Shown: piece by piece, positions 12,972 through 19,753 of the stretch
Layout: the number at the start of each line of letters is the position of its first letter
Numbering within the stretch: the first letter of the stretch is position 1
Source of the DNA: Oscillospiraceae bacterium
Lineage (GTDB): Bacteria > Bacillota_A > Clostridia > Oscillospirales > Oscillospiraceae
NCBI GenBank assembly: GCA_017939025.1
Contig: JAGBAI010000075.1
Coordinates: 1 to 25,046, forward strand
Direction of reading: 5' to 3'
Length of the DNA: 25,046 nucleotides
The notes under the pieces: generated by a model
Seen by the model: the letters and a program-made list of their open reading frames with translations, nothing else
Database searches by the model: none
Told to the model about the DNA's origin: nothing
Program-made: the position numbers and the translations under genes

Positions 12972-12981
12972 ATTATAATAT
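12972..12981 (+). promoter_or_regulatory. Possible -10 region of the PerM-like gene
   Basis: TATACT with an upstream TG just before, and TATAAT at 12976-12981, lie 30-45 bp upstream of the ATG. No good -35 box is seen, so an extended -10 promoter is the best guess. Confidence 0.35.
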
Positions 12982-13011
12982 GCAAAAATCACAAAGAAAA
13001 GAAGTGATCTC

Positions 13012-14226
13012 ATGAAGGATCCCAACAAACGGCAATATCTGTATCTGATGCTCTCCTTCTTCGGTGCCATCAGTCTGAGCATCCTGGTGTTTTTCCTGGT
13101 TTACCGGTTCCAGGGTGTGGGCGATATTTTCCACCAGCTCAGTGATATTCTGGCCCCTTTTATTTATGGCAGCGTGGTGGCTTACCTTCTGCGGCCCGCC
13201 TGCAACTGGTATGAGGGGATACTGGTGCAGTATCTTCCCAGAAAGGGAAAGAAGCTGGCCTCCGGTCTGGCGGTGACCTTAAGCCTGATCACCGGTATTT
13301 TTGTGGTGTATGTGCTGATCATTATGATCGTGCCCCAGCTGTACAGCAGCGTTTTGTCCCTGTGGACGACGCTGCCCCAGAAGGTCAGCCAGTTCATTGC
13401 CTGGGCCCGGGATACCTTCGGTGAGGAAGAGAATATCGCCCAGCTTCTGCATCTGTTCGATACCAGTACCACAGCATTGTACCAGGATCTGGAAGCCTGG
13501 GTCACCACTACCGTGGGCCCCTATATCAGCAACATCGTCAGCGGTGTGGGTTCCAGCGTGTACAAGGTTTTCATGTTTGTCTATGACATGCTCATCGGCC
13601 TGATTGTGGCCTGCTATGTGCTGGCAAGCCGGAAGAAGTTTGCCCGCCAGAGCGTGCTGGTGGTGCGCAGCCTGTTAAAACCCAAGTGGGCAGACCTGTT
13701 CCTCAATGAGGTGGCCTTTGTAGACCGGATGTTCGGCGGCTTTATTGACGGTAAGATCCTGGACTCCGCCATCATCGGTGTTCTGTGCTACATCGGCTGC
13801 ATGATCTTTAAGTTCCCCAATGCGCTGCTGGTGTCCGCCATTGTGGGTATCACCAATGTGATTCCCTTCTTCGGCCCCTTCATTGGCGCGGTACCCTCCA
13901 CATTGCTGATCATGATTGAGGATCCCATCAAGGGACTTTGGTTTATTCTGTTTGTCCTTGCCTTGCAGCAGTTGGACGGCAATGTGATCGGCCCGGCCAT
14001 CCTGGGTGACCGGACAGGTCTTTCCAGCTTCTGGGTGCTTTTTGCCATCATCCTCTGCGGCGGCCTGTGGGGCATCGTGGGTATGGTGGTGTGCGTGCCC
14101 ATGTTCGCGGTAATTTACGATACAGTGAAAAAGCTGGTTCGCCGGGGCCTGAGCAAAAAAGGCCAGAGCCAGCTGTGGGATGAATATAAAACAGAATATC
14201 CCGACGAAGAACCAAAGAAAAAGTAA
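13012..14226 (+). CDS. AI-2E family transporter (PerM/UPF0118)
   Basis: A 404-residue inner-membrane protein of the AI-2E/PerM family, a group of exporters linked to autoinducer-2, Na+/H+ exchange or other small molecules depending on the member. It shows about eight hydrophobic helices: two near the N-terminus, two flanking residues 75-115, a large soluble loop (about 120-180), then four or five in the C-terminal half. The family hallmark GITNVIPFFGPFIGAVPS is present, followed by QQLDGNVIGPAILG. The C-terminus is highly charged. The ATG at 13012 has GAAGTGA upstream. It is transcribed alone and ends at a hairpin next to copy B of the palindromic element. Confidence 0.9.
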   Translation: MKDPNKRQYLYLMLSFFGAISLSILVFFLVYRFQGVGDIFHQLSDILAPFIYGSVVAYLLRPACNWYEGILVQYLPRKGKKLASGLAVTLSLITGIFVVYVLIIMIVPQLYSSVLSLWTTLPQKVSQFIAWARDTFGEEENIAQLLHLFDTSTTALYQDLEAWVTTTVGPYISNIVSGVGSSVYKVFMFVYDMLIGLIVACYVLASRKKFARQSVLVVRSLLKPKWADLFLNEVAFVDRMFGGFIDGKILDSAIIGVLCYIGCMIFKFPNALLVSAIVGITNVIPFFGPFIGAVPSTLLIMIEDPIKGLWFILFVLALQQLDGNVIGPAILGDRTGLSSFWVLFAIILCGGLWGIVGMVVCVPMFAVIYDTVKKLVRRGLSKKGQSQLWDEYKTEYPDEEPKKK

Positions 14227-14229
14227 ATC

Positions 14230-14257
14230 CTGAGCCTGCCCTTTCCGGCAGGCTCAG
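14230..14257 (+). terminator. Terminator of the PerM-like gene
   Basis: CTGAGCCTGCC/GGCAGGCTCAG, 11-bp stem, 6-nt loop, tail TCTGTT. Its core GCCTGCC...GGCAGGC recurs in the hairpin at 14711-14744 on the far side of copy B. Confidence 0.8.
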
Positions 14258-14264
14258 TCTGTTA

Positions 14265-14705
14265 AAATAGTATACCTTTTTGTAATTGAAAGTACGGCAG
14301 TGTTCCTTTCTTGTCCCGCCAAGAAAGGAACCAAAGAAGGCGGCATAGGGGAGGCGCTACGAAAAAGCGCCCTCCCCTATGTACCCCTCCCGCCGCATCG
14401 CCATCCGCATGCCGAAAATGTCCCGATTTTCGGCATGCTATCGTGAAAAAATTTGCAAGCTTTTGAGCATTAAGCGTTCAAAAATCGGGACATTTTTGAA
14501 CGCTGGTCGGCGAGGCGGCGCAGGGGATTCTTAAGGGGACATGCCTTTTCGGAATGTCCCCTTAAGTCGCCTTCTTTTGGTACTTTTACGACTCGCTAAG
14601 TGCCGGGCTGCGCCCGGTTGCTCCCTGCATTGCGCCTGCGGGCGCTTATCTTGGCGACCAAGAAAAGTACATTACCGCACTTTGATTGCAAAAAGGTATA
14701 CTTTT
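14265..14705 (-). repeat. Nested-palindrome element, copy B (inverted, with insert)
   Basis: A 441-bp non-coding unit, the same element as at 7503-7885 and 18694-19070 but in the opposite orientation. Its left arm carries the CATAGGGGAGG hairpin and its right arm the CTTAAGGGGACA hairpin. The central hairpin (14407-14438) has GCATGCCG arms where copy A has GACACCGG. The end hairpin (14302-14331) has GTTCCTTTC paired with GAAAGGAAC where A has GTTCTTTTC paired with GAAAAGAAC, a compensated change. A 62-nt insert at 14588-14649 interrupts one hairpin arm. It lies between two related terminators. No protein gene is present. Confidence 0.85.
14588..14649. repeat. 62-nt palindromic insert inside copy B
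   Basis: Copies A and C read GTACTTTTCTTGG without interruption (in the matching orientation). Copy B has 62 extra bases between GTACTTTT and CTTGG. The insert holds CCGGGC...GCCCGG and CGCC...GGCG hairpins, and near-complementary TAAGTGCC/GGCGCTTA toward its edges. It has no coding capacity. It looks like a smaller hairpin repeat that entered the larger one. Confidence 0.7.
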
Positions 14706-14710
14706 CCGCA

Positions 14711-14744
14711 GAAAAAAGCCTGCCATTTCCGGCAGGCTTTTTTC
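14711..14744 (+). terminator. Strong hairpin terminator between copy B and the PAP2 gene
   Basis: GAAAAAAGCCTGCC/GGCAGGCTTTTTTC, 14-bp stem with T-tract on both strands. No gene ends directly upstream, so it would stop readthrough from PerM through copy B. Confidence 0.85.
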
Positions 14745-14769
14745 CTGTGGAAATCCCGGGCATATTGTG

Positions 14770-14777
14770 CTATACTG
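14770..14777 (+). promoter_or_regulatory. Probable extended -10 promoter of the PAP2-nrdG-dut operon
   Basis: TGCTATACT, with TG one base before TATACT, lies about 28 bp upstream of the ATG at 14805. No clear -35 box. Confidence 0.45.
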
Positions 14778-14804
14778 TAGGAAATGCTGTGAAGGAGGGT
14801 TCTA

Positions 14805-15713
14805 ATGCAGCTGCTGTATGTATTGGAAAAATTCCGTGTTCCCGTACTGAATGAATGTATGCTTCTGATCACCCAACTGGGTGAGGAGACAGCCTTTCTG
14901 GTGCTGGCGCTGATCGTATTCTGGTGCGTGGACAAGAAAAGGGGCTATTATCTTCTGGCGGTGGGTTTCGCTGGGACGATGATCAACCAGTTCCTGAAAC
15001 TGCTGTTCCGTGTTCCCAGACCCTGGATCCTGGATCCGGATTTTACCATTCTGGAACAGGCCCGGGAGGCGGCAACGGGCTACAGCTTCCCCAGCGGGCA
15101 CACCCAGATGGCGGTAGGTACCTTCGGAGCCCTGGCTGCCACCACGAAAAAGTCCTGGCTCCGCTGGGCCTGTATTGTGCTTGCAGCCCTGGTGGCCTTT
15201 TCCCGGATGTATATTGGCGTCCATACCCCGGCGGATGTGCTGACCAGCGTGGTCATCGCGGTGGCTCTGATCCTGCTGCTAAAGCCCATTGCTGCCAGAT
15301 GGGATCAGAAGGAAATGCACCGGGTCTTTGGGGTGCTCCTGTTTCTGACGGCGGCCCTGATGGTTTTCGTCCAGGACTATCCCTTTGAAAATGTGGATGT
15401 CCATAACCTGGAATCCGGTGCAAAAAATGCTTATACCATGGCCGGCTGTGTCATCGGTGTGGAGTTTGTATATCTGGCAGAACGGAAACATGTGAATTTT
15501 GATACCAAAGCGGTCTGGTGGGCCCAGATCTTAAAGACGGTACTGGGCCTTGGCCTGGTGCTGCTGGTGAAGGAGGGGCTGCGGGCTCCTTTGGAGGCCA
15601 TCCTGCCGGTGTACCCGGCAAGGGCGGTTCGGTACTTTGTGATCGTGGTGGCGGCGGGATACCTGTGGCCCATGACCTTCCGCTGGTTTGGGAAATTAGG
15701 AGTTAAGAAATGA
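14805..15713 (+). CDS. PAP2 family phosphatase
   Basis: A 302-residue membrane phosphatase of the PAP2 superfamily. All three active-site motifs are intact: KLLFRVPRP (residues 65-73), FPSGH (95-99) and SRMYIGVHTPAD (133-144). They face the outer side of the membrane and normally remove phosphate from lipids such as phosphatidate or undecaprenyl pyrophosphate. Six helices carry this core. A further four hydrophobic segments make up the C-terminal 130 residues, which is longer than a minimal PAP2 protein. The ATG at 14805 follows GAAGGAGGG. Its stop overlaps the nrdG start by four bases (ATGA). The link to nucleotide genes may be only operon convenience. Confidence 0.9.
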   Translation: MQLLYVLEKFRVPVLNECMLLITQLGEETAFLVLALIVFWCVDKKRGYYLLAVGFAGTMINQFLKLLFRVPRPWILDPDFTILEQAREAATGYSFPSGHTQMAVGTFGALAATTKKSWLRWACIVLAALVAFSRMYIGVHTPADVLTSVVIAVALILLLKPIAARWDQKEMHRVFGVLLFLTAALMVFVQDYPFENVDVHNLESGAKNAYTMAGCVIGVEFVYLAERKHVNFDTKAVWWAQILKTVLGLGLVLLVKEGLRAPLEAILPVYPARAVRYFVIVVAAGYLWPMTFRWFGKLGVKK

Positions 15714-16249
15714 ATTACGCAACCATTAAAAACTGTGATATTGCCAACGGCCCCGGTGTCCGGGTGAGCCTCTTCGTTTCCGGCTGCACCCACCGGTGCC
15801 CCGGCTGCTTTAACGAAGTGGCCTGGGATTTTGACTACGGTGAGCCCTTTACCCAGGAGGTCATGGACAGGATCCTTGCTATGCTGCGCCCTCCTTACGT
15901 CCGGGGACTGACCCTGCTGGGCGGCGAGCCCTTCGAGCCGCAGAACCAGGGGCCCATTGTGGAGCTGCTGCGCCGGATCCGGAAAGAACTGCCGGAAAAG
16001 AGCATCTGGGCCTTCTCCGGCTACCTGTTTGATAAAGACATCCTCTCGGGCCGCCTGGGAGATACCTCGGAATACTTAAGCTATCTGGATGTTCTGGTGG
16101 ACGGCCCCTTCATTGAGGCGAAAAAGAACCTGTCGCTGCGGTTCCGGGGCTCGGAAAACCAGCGCCTCATCGATGTGCCTGCCTCCTTAAAGGCCGGGGA
16201 GATCATCCTCTGGCAGGACTGGCAGGGAGAAAAGAAAGGAATGAAATAA
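15710..16249 (+). CDS. nrdG: Anaerobic ribonucleotide reductase activating protein
   Basis: A 179-residue radical-SAM enzyme that puts the glycyl radical on NrdD, the anaerobic ribonucleotide reductase. The cluster motif CTHRCPGC (Cys 26, 30, 33; C-x3-C-x2-C) binds the 4Fe-4S centre. LTLLGGEPFEPQN follows as the SAM-binding glycine motif, and the NGPGVRVSLFVSGC opening is diagnostic. Length is normal. The start overlaps the PAP2 stop and has AGGAG upstream. The reductase gene nrdD is not in this window, so activator and reductase are encoded apart. With dut directly after it, the pair serves deoxynucleotide supply under anaerobic growth. Confidence 0.95.
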   Translation: MNYATIKNCDIANGPGVRVSLFVSGCTHRCPGCFNEVAWDFDYGEPFTQEVMDRILAMLRPPYVRGLTLLGGEPFEPQNQGPIVELLRRIRKELPEKSIWAFSGYLFDKDILSGRLGDTSEYLSYLDVLVDGPFIEAKKNLSLRFRGSENQRLIDVPASLKAGEIILWQDWQGEKKGMK

Positions 16250-16250
16250 T

Positions 16251-16688
16251 ATGGATGCCATTCGCGTAAAAATCCTGAGAGCGGGAGCTAAACTCCCTAC
16301 CTACGGCACTTCGGAGGCAGCCGGTGCCGACCTGTATGCCTGTCTGGAAGAATCTGTGACCATCGGCCCGGGCGAAACCGCCTTTATCCCCACGGGCATA
16401 GCCCTGGAGGTACCCAAACACTGTGCGGGACTGATCTACGCCCGCAGCGGCCTGGCCTGCAAGCGGGGTCTGGCCCCTGCCAACAAGGTGGGCGTTGTGG
16501 ACAGCGATTACCGGGGAGAGGTCTGCGTGGTGCTCCATAACCACGGACAGGAGGCACAGACCATCGAAAATGGTGACCGCATTGCCCAGCTGGTGATCAC
16601 CCCTGTGCTGCAGCCGGCTTATGAAGCGGCCCGGGAGCTGGATGACACAGCCCGCAGCAGCGGCGGCTTTGGCTCTACCGGAAAATAA
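16251..16688 (+). CDS. dut: dUTP diphosphatase
   Basis: A 145-residue trimeric dUTPase that turns dUTP into dUMP and pyrophosphate, keeping uracil out of DNA and feeding thymidylate synthesis. The five family motifs occur in order: AAGADLYA (23-30), ARSGLACKRG (about 64-73), VVDSDYRGEV with the catalytic Asp, NGDRIAQLVI, and the C-terminal flap RSSGGFGSTGK with the stacking Phe. Length is typical. The ATG comes one base after the nrdG stop, with AAAGGA upstream, so it is third in the PAP2-nrdG-dut operon. Confidence 0.95.
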   Translation: MDAIRVKILRAGAKLPTYGTSEAAGADLYACLEESVTIGPGETAFIPTGIALEVPKHCAGLIYARSGLACKRGLAPANKVGVVDSDYRGEVCVVLHNHGQEAQTIENGDRIAQLVITPVLQPAYEAARELDDTARSSGGFGSTGK

Positions 16689-16699
16689 TTGGTAATTTT

Positions 16700-16727
16700 C
16701 ATAAAATCCATGTAAACTTTCTGTAAA
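16700..16727. promoter_or_regulatory. Candidate Pho box upstream of the phosphate transporter
   Basis: CATAAA (16700), TGTAAA (16711) and TGTAAA (16722) are direct repeats with an exact 11-bp period; on the other strand they read TTTACA-N5-TTTACA. PhoP/PhoB-type regulators bind direct repeats of this period. The site is about 40 bp upstream of the -10 box of a phosphate transporter gene, which fits phosphate-starvation control. This is inference from pattern and context. Confidence 0.45.
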
Positions 16728-16770
16728 AATTCCTTCGATTTTGTCACTGTACTTTTGAGGCGGAATTTCT

Positions 16771-16776
16771 TATAAT
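16771..16776 (+). promoter_or_regulatory. -10 box of the Na/Pi cotransporter gene
   Basis: TATAAT 65 bp before the start codon. The -35 position 17 bp upstream reads TGTACT, a weak match, which would fit an activator-dependent promoter. Confidence 0.55.
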
Positions 16777-16841
16777 GGTAATATGCCCTAAAGGTATATA
16801 AAAAGAGAATAAGATACAATATTGATATTTAGGAGTTACAT

Positions 16842-18644
16842 ATGGAAATTCTAAGTGCCATTATCCAGCTTCTGGGCGGTCTGGCCATGTTCCTGTACGG
16901 CATCGAGCTGATGGGCGACGGCCTGAAAAACAGCTCCGGTGCCGCACTGAAGCGGATCCTGGAAAAGGTTACCGGAAATGTTTGGATGGGTGTCCTGACC
17001 GGCGCACTGGTCACAGCTGTAATCCAGAGTTCTACGGCAACCATCGTTCTGACGGTGGCCCTGATCGGTGCCGGCGTGCTGAATCTGAAGCAGGCTGTGT
17101 CCATCGTCATGGGTGCCAACATCGGTACTACCGTCACGGCCCAGATCATCCGTCTGGGTTCCATCGAGTCTGACGGCAGCTTCCTGCTGTGGCTGTTCGA
17201 CACCGATACCCTGGCTCCCATTGCACTGATCGCAGGCATCATCCTGCTGATGTTCGTGAAGAACAAGTCTTCCAAGCCCGTCGGTGATATCTGCATCGGC
17301 TTCGGCGTGCTGTTCGTAGGCCTGAGCCTGATGACCGACGGCGTGAAGCCTCTGATCGGCACCGATGCCTTCGTGACCTTCGTGGACTTTTTGACCAACC
17401 CCCTCTTTGGCATTCTGTTCGGCCTGGTGCTGACTGTCATCGTCCAGAGTTCCTCCGCTACTGTGGGTATGCTCCAGACTGTGGCTTCGGTTCCCGGTTC
17501 CGGTATCACCTTCGCCATGGCCTATCCGGTCATTATGGGTATCAACCTGGGTACCTGCGTCACTACCGCCATGGTCTGCTCCATCGGCTCTTCCAAGGAT
17601 GCCAAGCGAACCGGTGTGGTGCACATTGCCTTTAACACCATCGGCACAGTGCTGTTTATGATCGTCATGACCGTCATGCAGAAAATGGCCATCTTTGGTG
17701 CCGAATTCTGGGTGGCAACTGTGGACAGCGGCGGAATCGCCAACTTCCAGACCATTTTCAATCTGGTCACTGCCATTGTGCTGATCCCCTTTGCTGACTG
17801 GATGGTGAAGCTGTCCATGCTGATCGTCAAGGAGGACAAGCCCACCGAGGACAAGCATCCCGAACTGCACACTCTGGACGAGAAGCTGTTCAATTCTCCC
17901 ACCGTGGCTGTGGGTGTTACCGTCAAGGCAGTCTCCGCCATGGGCAGCATTGCCAAGGGCAACTTTGAAAAGGCCTGCAAGGTTCTGCGCAAGTATGATC
18001 CCGTACTGGTCAGCCAGATCAACGAGGATGAGGAGTACCTGGACCAGTTCAAGGATTCCGCTGACCGGTTCCTGGTGGGTCTGAGCAAGACCGTGGAGAC
18101 CGAGTGGGATGACCGCCAGATGGATATGCTGATCCAGACGGTGCCCTCCTTCGAGCGTGTTGGCGACTACGCCACCAATCTGGTGGAGCTGGCCGACCGT
18201 CTCCAGAGCGAGAATACCACCTTCTCTGATATGGCGAAGAAGGAACTGGACATTATCTGCGATGCAGTCAATGAGATCCTGTCCATCACCGTGGAAGCCT
18301 TCTCCATGGAAGATAATGAAAAGGCCAAGGCCATTGAGCCTCTGGAAGAGACCATCGATGACATGGTCATGATCCTGAAAGACCGTCACACCAAGCGTCT
18401 GAAAACCGGCGCCTGCTCCATCGGCAGCGGCCTGGTATTCATGGAAGCACTGACCTATCTGGAGCGTGTTTCCGACCATTGCTCCTCCATCGCCGTGGTG
18501 ATGCTGGCCCGGAATAACGAGTCCATTTTGCAGAACCACTATGACTACCTGCGGGAGATCCACTCCGGCAACGACGTTGCCTACCTGTCCGAGCGGGAAC
18601 GCCGCCGGGAGCAGTACATCAAACCTCTGAAGGAAGTTCAGTAA
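16842..18644 (+). CDS. Na+/phosphate cotransporter with PhoU-like C-terminal domain
   Basis: A 600-residue protein. The first 325 or so residues are the duplicated Na_Pi_cotrans membrane domain, with the two QSS repeats IQSSTATIVLTVAL (residues 61-74) and VQSSSATVGML about 140 residues later. Each is followed by a glycine-rich GANIGTT / GINLGTC segment. Residues from about 350 to 590 are a soluble, helical, acidic PhoU-like domain (FERVGDYATNLVELADRLQ, YLERVSDHCSSIA). It should import phosphate with Na+, with the PhoU-like tail sensing or limiting uptake. Length is usual for this NptA-like type. AGGAG precedes the ATG. A candidate Pho box lies upstream and a terminator follows directly. Confidence 0.95.
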   Translation: MEILSAIIQLLGGLAMFLYGIELMGDGLKNSSGAALKRILEKVTGNVWMGVLTGALVTAVIQSSTATIVLTVALIGAGVLNLKQAVSIVMGANIGTTVTAQIIRLGSIESDGSFLLWLFDTDTLAPIALIAGIILLMFVKNKSSKPVGDICIGFGVLFVGLSLMTDGVKPLIGTDAFVTFVDFLTNPLFGILFGLVLTVIVQSSSATVGMLQTVASVPGSGITFAMAYPVIMGINLGTCVTTAMVCSIGSSKDAKRTGVVHIAFNTIGTVLFMIVMTVMQKMAIFGAEFWVATVDSGGIANFQTIFNLVTAIVLIPFADWMVKLSMLIVKEDKPTEDKHPELHTLDEKLFNSPTVAVGVTVKAVSAMGSIAKGNFEKACKVLRKYDPVLVSQINEDEEYLDQFKDSADRFLVGLSKTVETEWDDRQMDMLIQTVPSFERVGDYATNLVELADRLQSENTTFSDMAKKELDIICDAVNEILSITVEAFSMEDNEKAKAIEPLEETIDDMVMILKDRHTKRLKTGACSIGSGLVFMEALTYLERVSDHCSSIAVVMLARNNESILQNHYDYLREIHSGNDVAYLSERERRREQYIKPLKEVQ

Positions 18645-18654
18645 ATAACGAACG

Positions 18655-18683
18655 ACCTGCCTGGAAACAGGCAGGTCTTTCTT
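18655..18683 (+). terminator. Terminator of the Na/Pi cotransporter gene
   Basis: ACCTGCCTG/CAGGCAGGT, 9-bp stem with GAAA loop, followed by CTTTCTT. The core GACCTGCC...GGCAGGTCTT recurs at 19081-19112 beyond copy C. Confidence 0.85.
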
Positions 18684-18693
18684 AGTTTACTGA

Positions 18694-19070
18694 TAAAGTA
18701 TACTTTCTTGTAACCCTCGGTGCGGGGAATGTACTTTTCTTGGTCGCCAAGAAAAGTACCAAAAGAAGGCGACTTAAGGGGCGCTTCGCAAAAGGCGCCC
18801 CCTTAAGAATCCCCCGCCGCATGACTACCCGCCTCCCGAAAATGTCCCGATTTTCGGAAGGCTACCACTCAAAAACTTGCAAGTTTCTGAGTGGTAAGCG
18901 TTCAAAAATCGGAACATTTTTGGACGCTGGCCGGCGAAGCGGCGGGTGGGGTACATAGGGGAGGGCGCTTTTTCGTAGCGCCTCCCCTATGTCGGCTTCT
19001 TTTGGTTCTTTTCTTGCCGATCAAGAAAAGAACATTACTGCACCAAGGGTTATAAGAAAGTGTACATTTT
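18694..19070 (+). repeat. Nested-palindrome element, copy C
   Basis: A 377-bp non-coding unit in the same orientation as copy A. The order of local hairpins is kept: GTACTTTTCTTGG arms, CTTAAGGGG arms, a central hairpin (18831-18862, GCCTCCCG/CGGAAGGC), AGCGTTCAAAAAT arms, ACATAGGGGAGG arms and GTTCTTTTCTTG arms (19005-19033). The ends show co-variation: AACCCTCGGTGC (18712-18723) faces GCACCAAGGGTT (19040-19051), where copy A has GAAGGTGCG facing CGCACCTTC. It sits between two terminators that share a core, downstream of the Na/Pi transporter and convergent HD genes. No protein gene is present. Confidence 0.85.
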
Positions 19071-19080
19071 AAGAGAATCG

Positions 19081-19112
19081 AAAAGACCTGCCCGAAAATG
19101 GGCAGGTCTTTT
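19081..19112 (-). terminator. Bidirectional terminator after the HD protein gene
   Basis: AAAAGACCTGCCC/GGGCAGGTCTTTT, 13-bp stem with 6-nt loop, T-tracts on both strands, 9 bases after the HD gene stop on the minus strand. Confidence 0.85.
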
Positions 19113-19121
19113 TGCTGAGAT

Positions 19122-19694
19122 TTACATGGAAGCCAGCGCTTCGTTGATGGCGGCTTCGCAGCTGCGCATGGCCTGGATGGTTTGATCCAGCACCTGGTCC
19201 AGAGGCCAGCCCAGCATTTCCGCACCCTGCTTGATCACATCCCGGGAGCAGCCGGCGGCGAATTTCTTGTCCTTGAACTTCTTCTTAAGGGAAGACAGCT
19301 CCATGTCGCAAACGCTCTTGCTGGGGCGCATCCGGGCGGCGGCACCGATGAGACCGGTGAGCTCGTCGATGGTGAACAGAATCTTTTCCATCAGCAGTTC
19401 GGGCTTTACGTCGCTGCACAGGCCATAGCCATGGGAGCAGACAGCGTGGATAAATTCCTCGCTGGCGTTGACCTCTGCCAGAAGCCGGGGAGCCACCTGG
19501 CAGTGCTCGTCGGGATACTGCTCAAAGTCGATGTCGTGGAGCAGACCCACCAGACCCCAGAAATCCACGTTTTCACCGTTCTGCTCAGCATACCAGCGCA
19601 TAACGCCCTCAACGGTCAGAGCGTGCTGGATGTGGAAGGGCTCGGTGTTGTACTTTTTCAGCAGGGCCAGTGCCTGCTGGCGGTTCAGTTCCAT
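19122..19694 (-). CDS. HD-domain (HDIG) phosphohydrolase family protein
   Basis: A 190-residue metal-dependent hydrolase of the HD superfamily. The ligand pattern is H(24) in HIQHALTVEG, the HD pair (53-54) in GLLHDIDFEQYPDEH, a later His in AVCSHGYG, and an Asp in FTIDELTGLI. This matches the HDIG-related group found in many Clostridia without assigned substrate. The frame runs upstream to 19829, but the ATG at 19694 has GGAGG eight bases before it and gives the family start MELNRQQALALL. Its promoter is built into the end of the M56 sensor gene: the -35 TTGACA contains that gene's TGA stop. It is therefore likely to be transcribed on its own, with some readthrough. Confidence 0.85.
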   Translation of the reverse strand: MELNRQQALALLKKYNTEPFHIQHALTVEGVMRWYAEQNGENVDFWGLVGLLHDIDFEQYPDEHCQVAPRLLAEVNASEEFIHAVCSHGYGLCSDVKPELLMEKILFTIDELTGLIGAAARMRPSKSVCDMELSSLKKKFKDKKFAAGCSRDVIKQGAEMLGWPLDQVLDQTIQAMRSCEAAINEALASM

Positions 19695-19724
19695 ATGATT
19701 TCCTCCAATGAAAAATATGAAATT

Positions 19725-19753
19725 ATTGTACGATTGGAAGGAAATTTTGTCAA
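19725..19753 (-). promoter_or_regulatory. Promoter of the HD protein gene, overlapping the M56 gene stop
   Basis: On the minus strand TTGACA (19753-19748), 17 bp, TACAAT (19730-19725). The M56 sensor's stop TGA (19752-19750) lies inside the -35 hexamer. Confidence 0.85.

Noticed and set aside
16851..18563. 570-codon open frame on the minus strand across the Na/Pi cotransporter gene
   Set aside because: Low-complexity His/Gln/Gly-rich antisense translation without homology features; the plus-strand gene is unmistakable.
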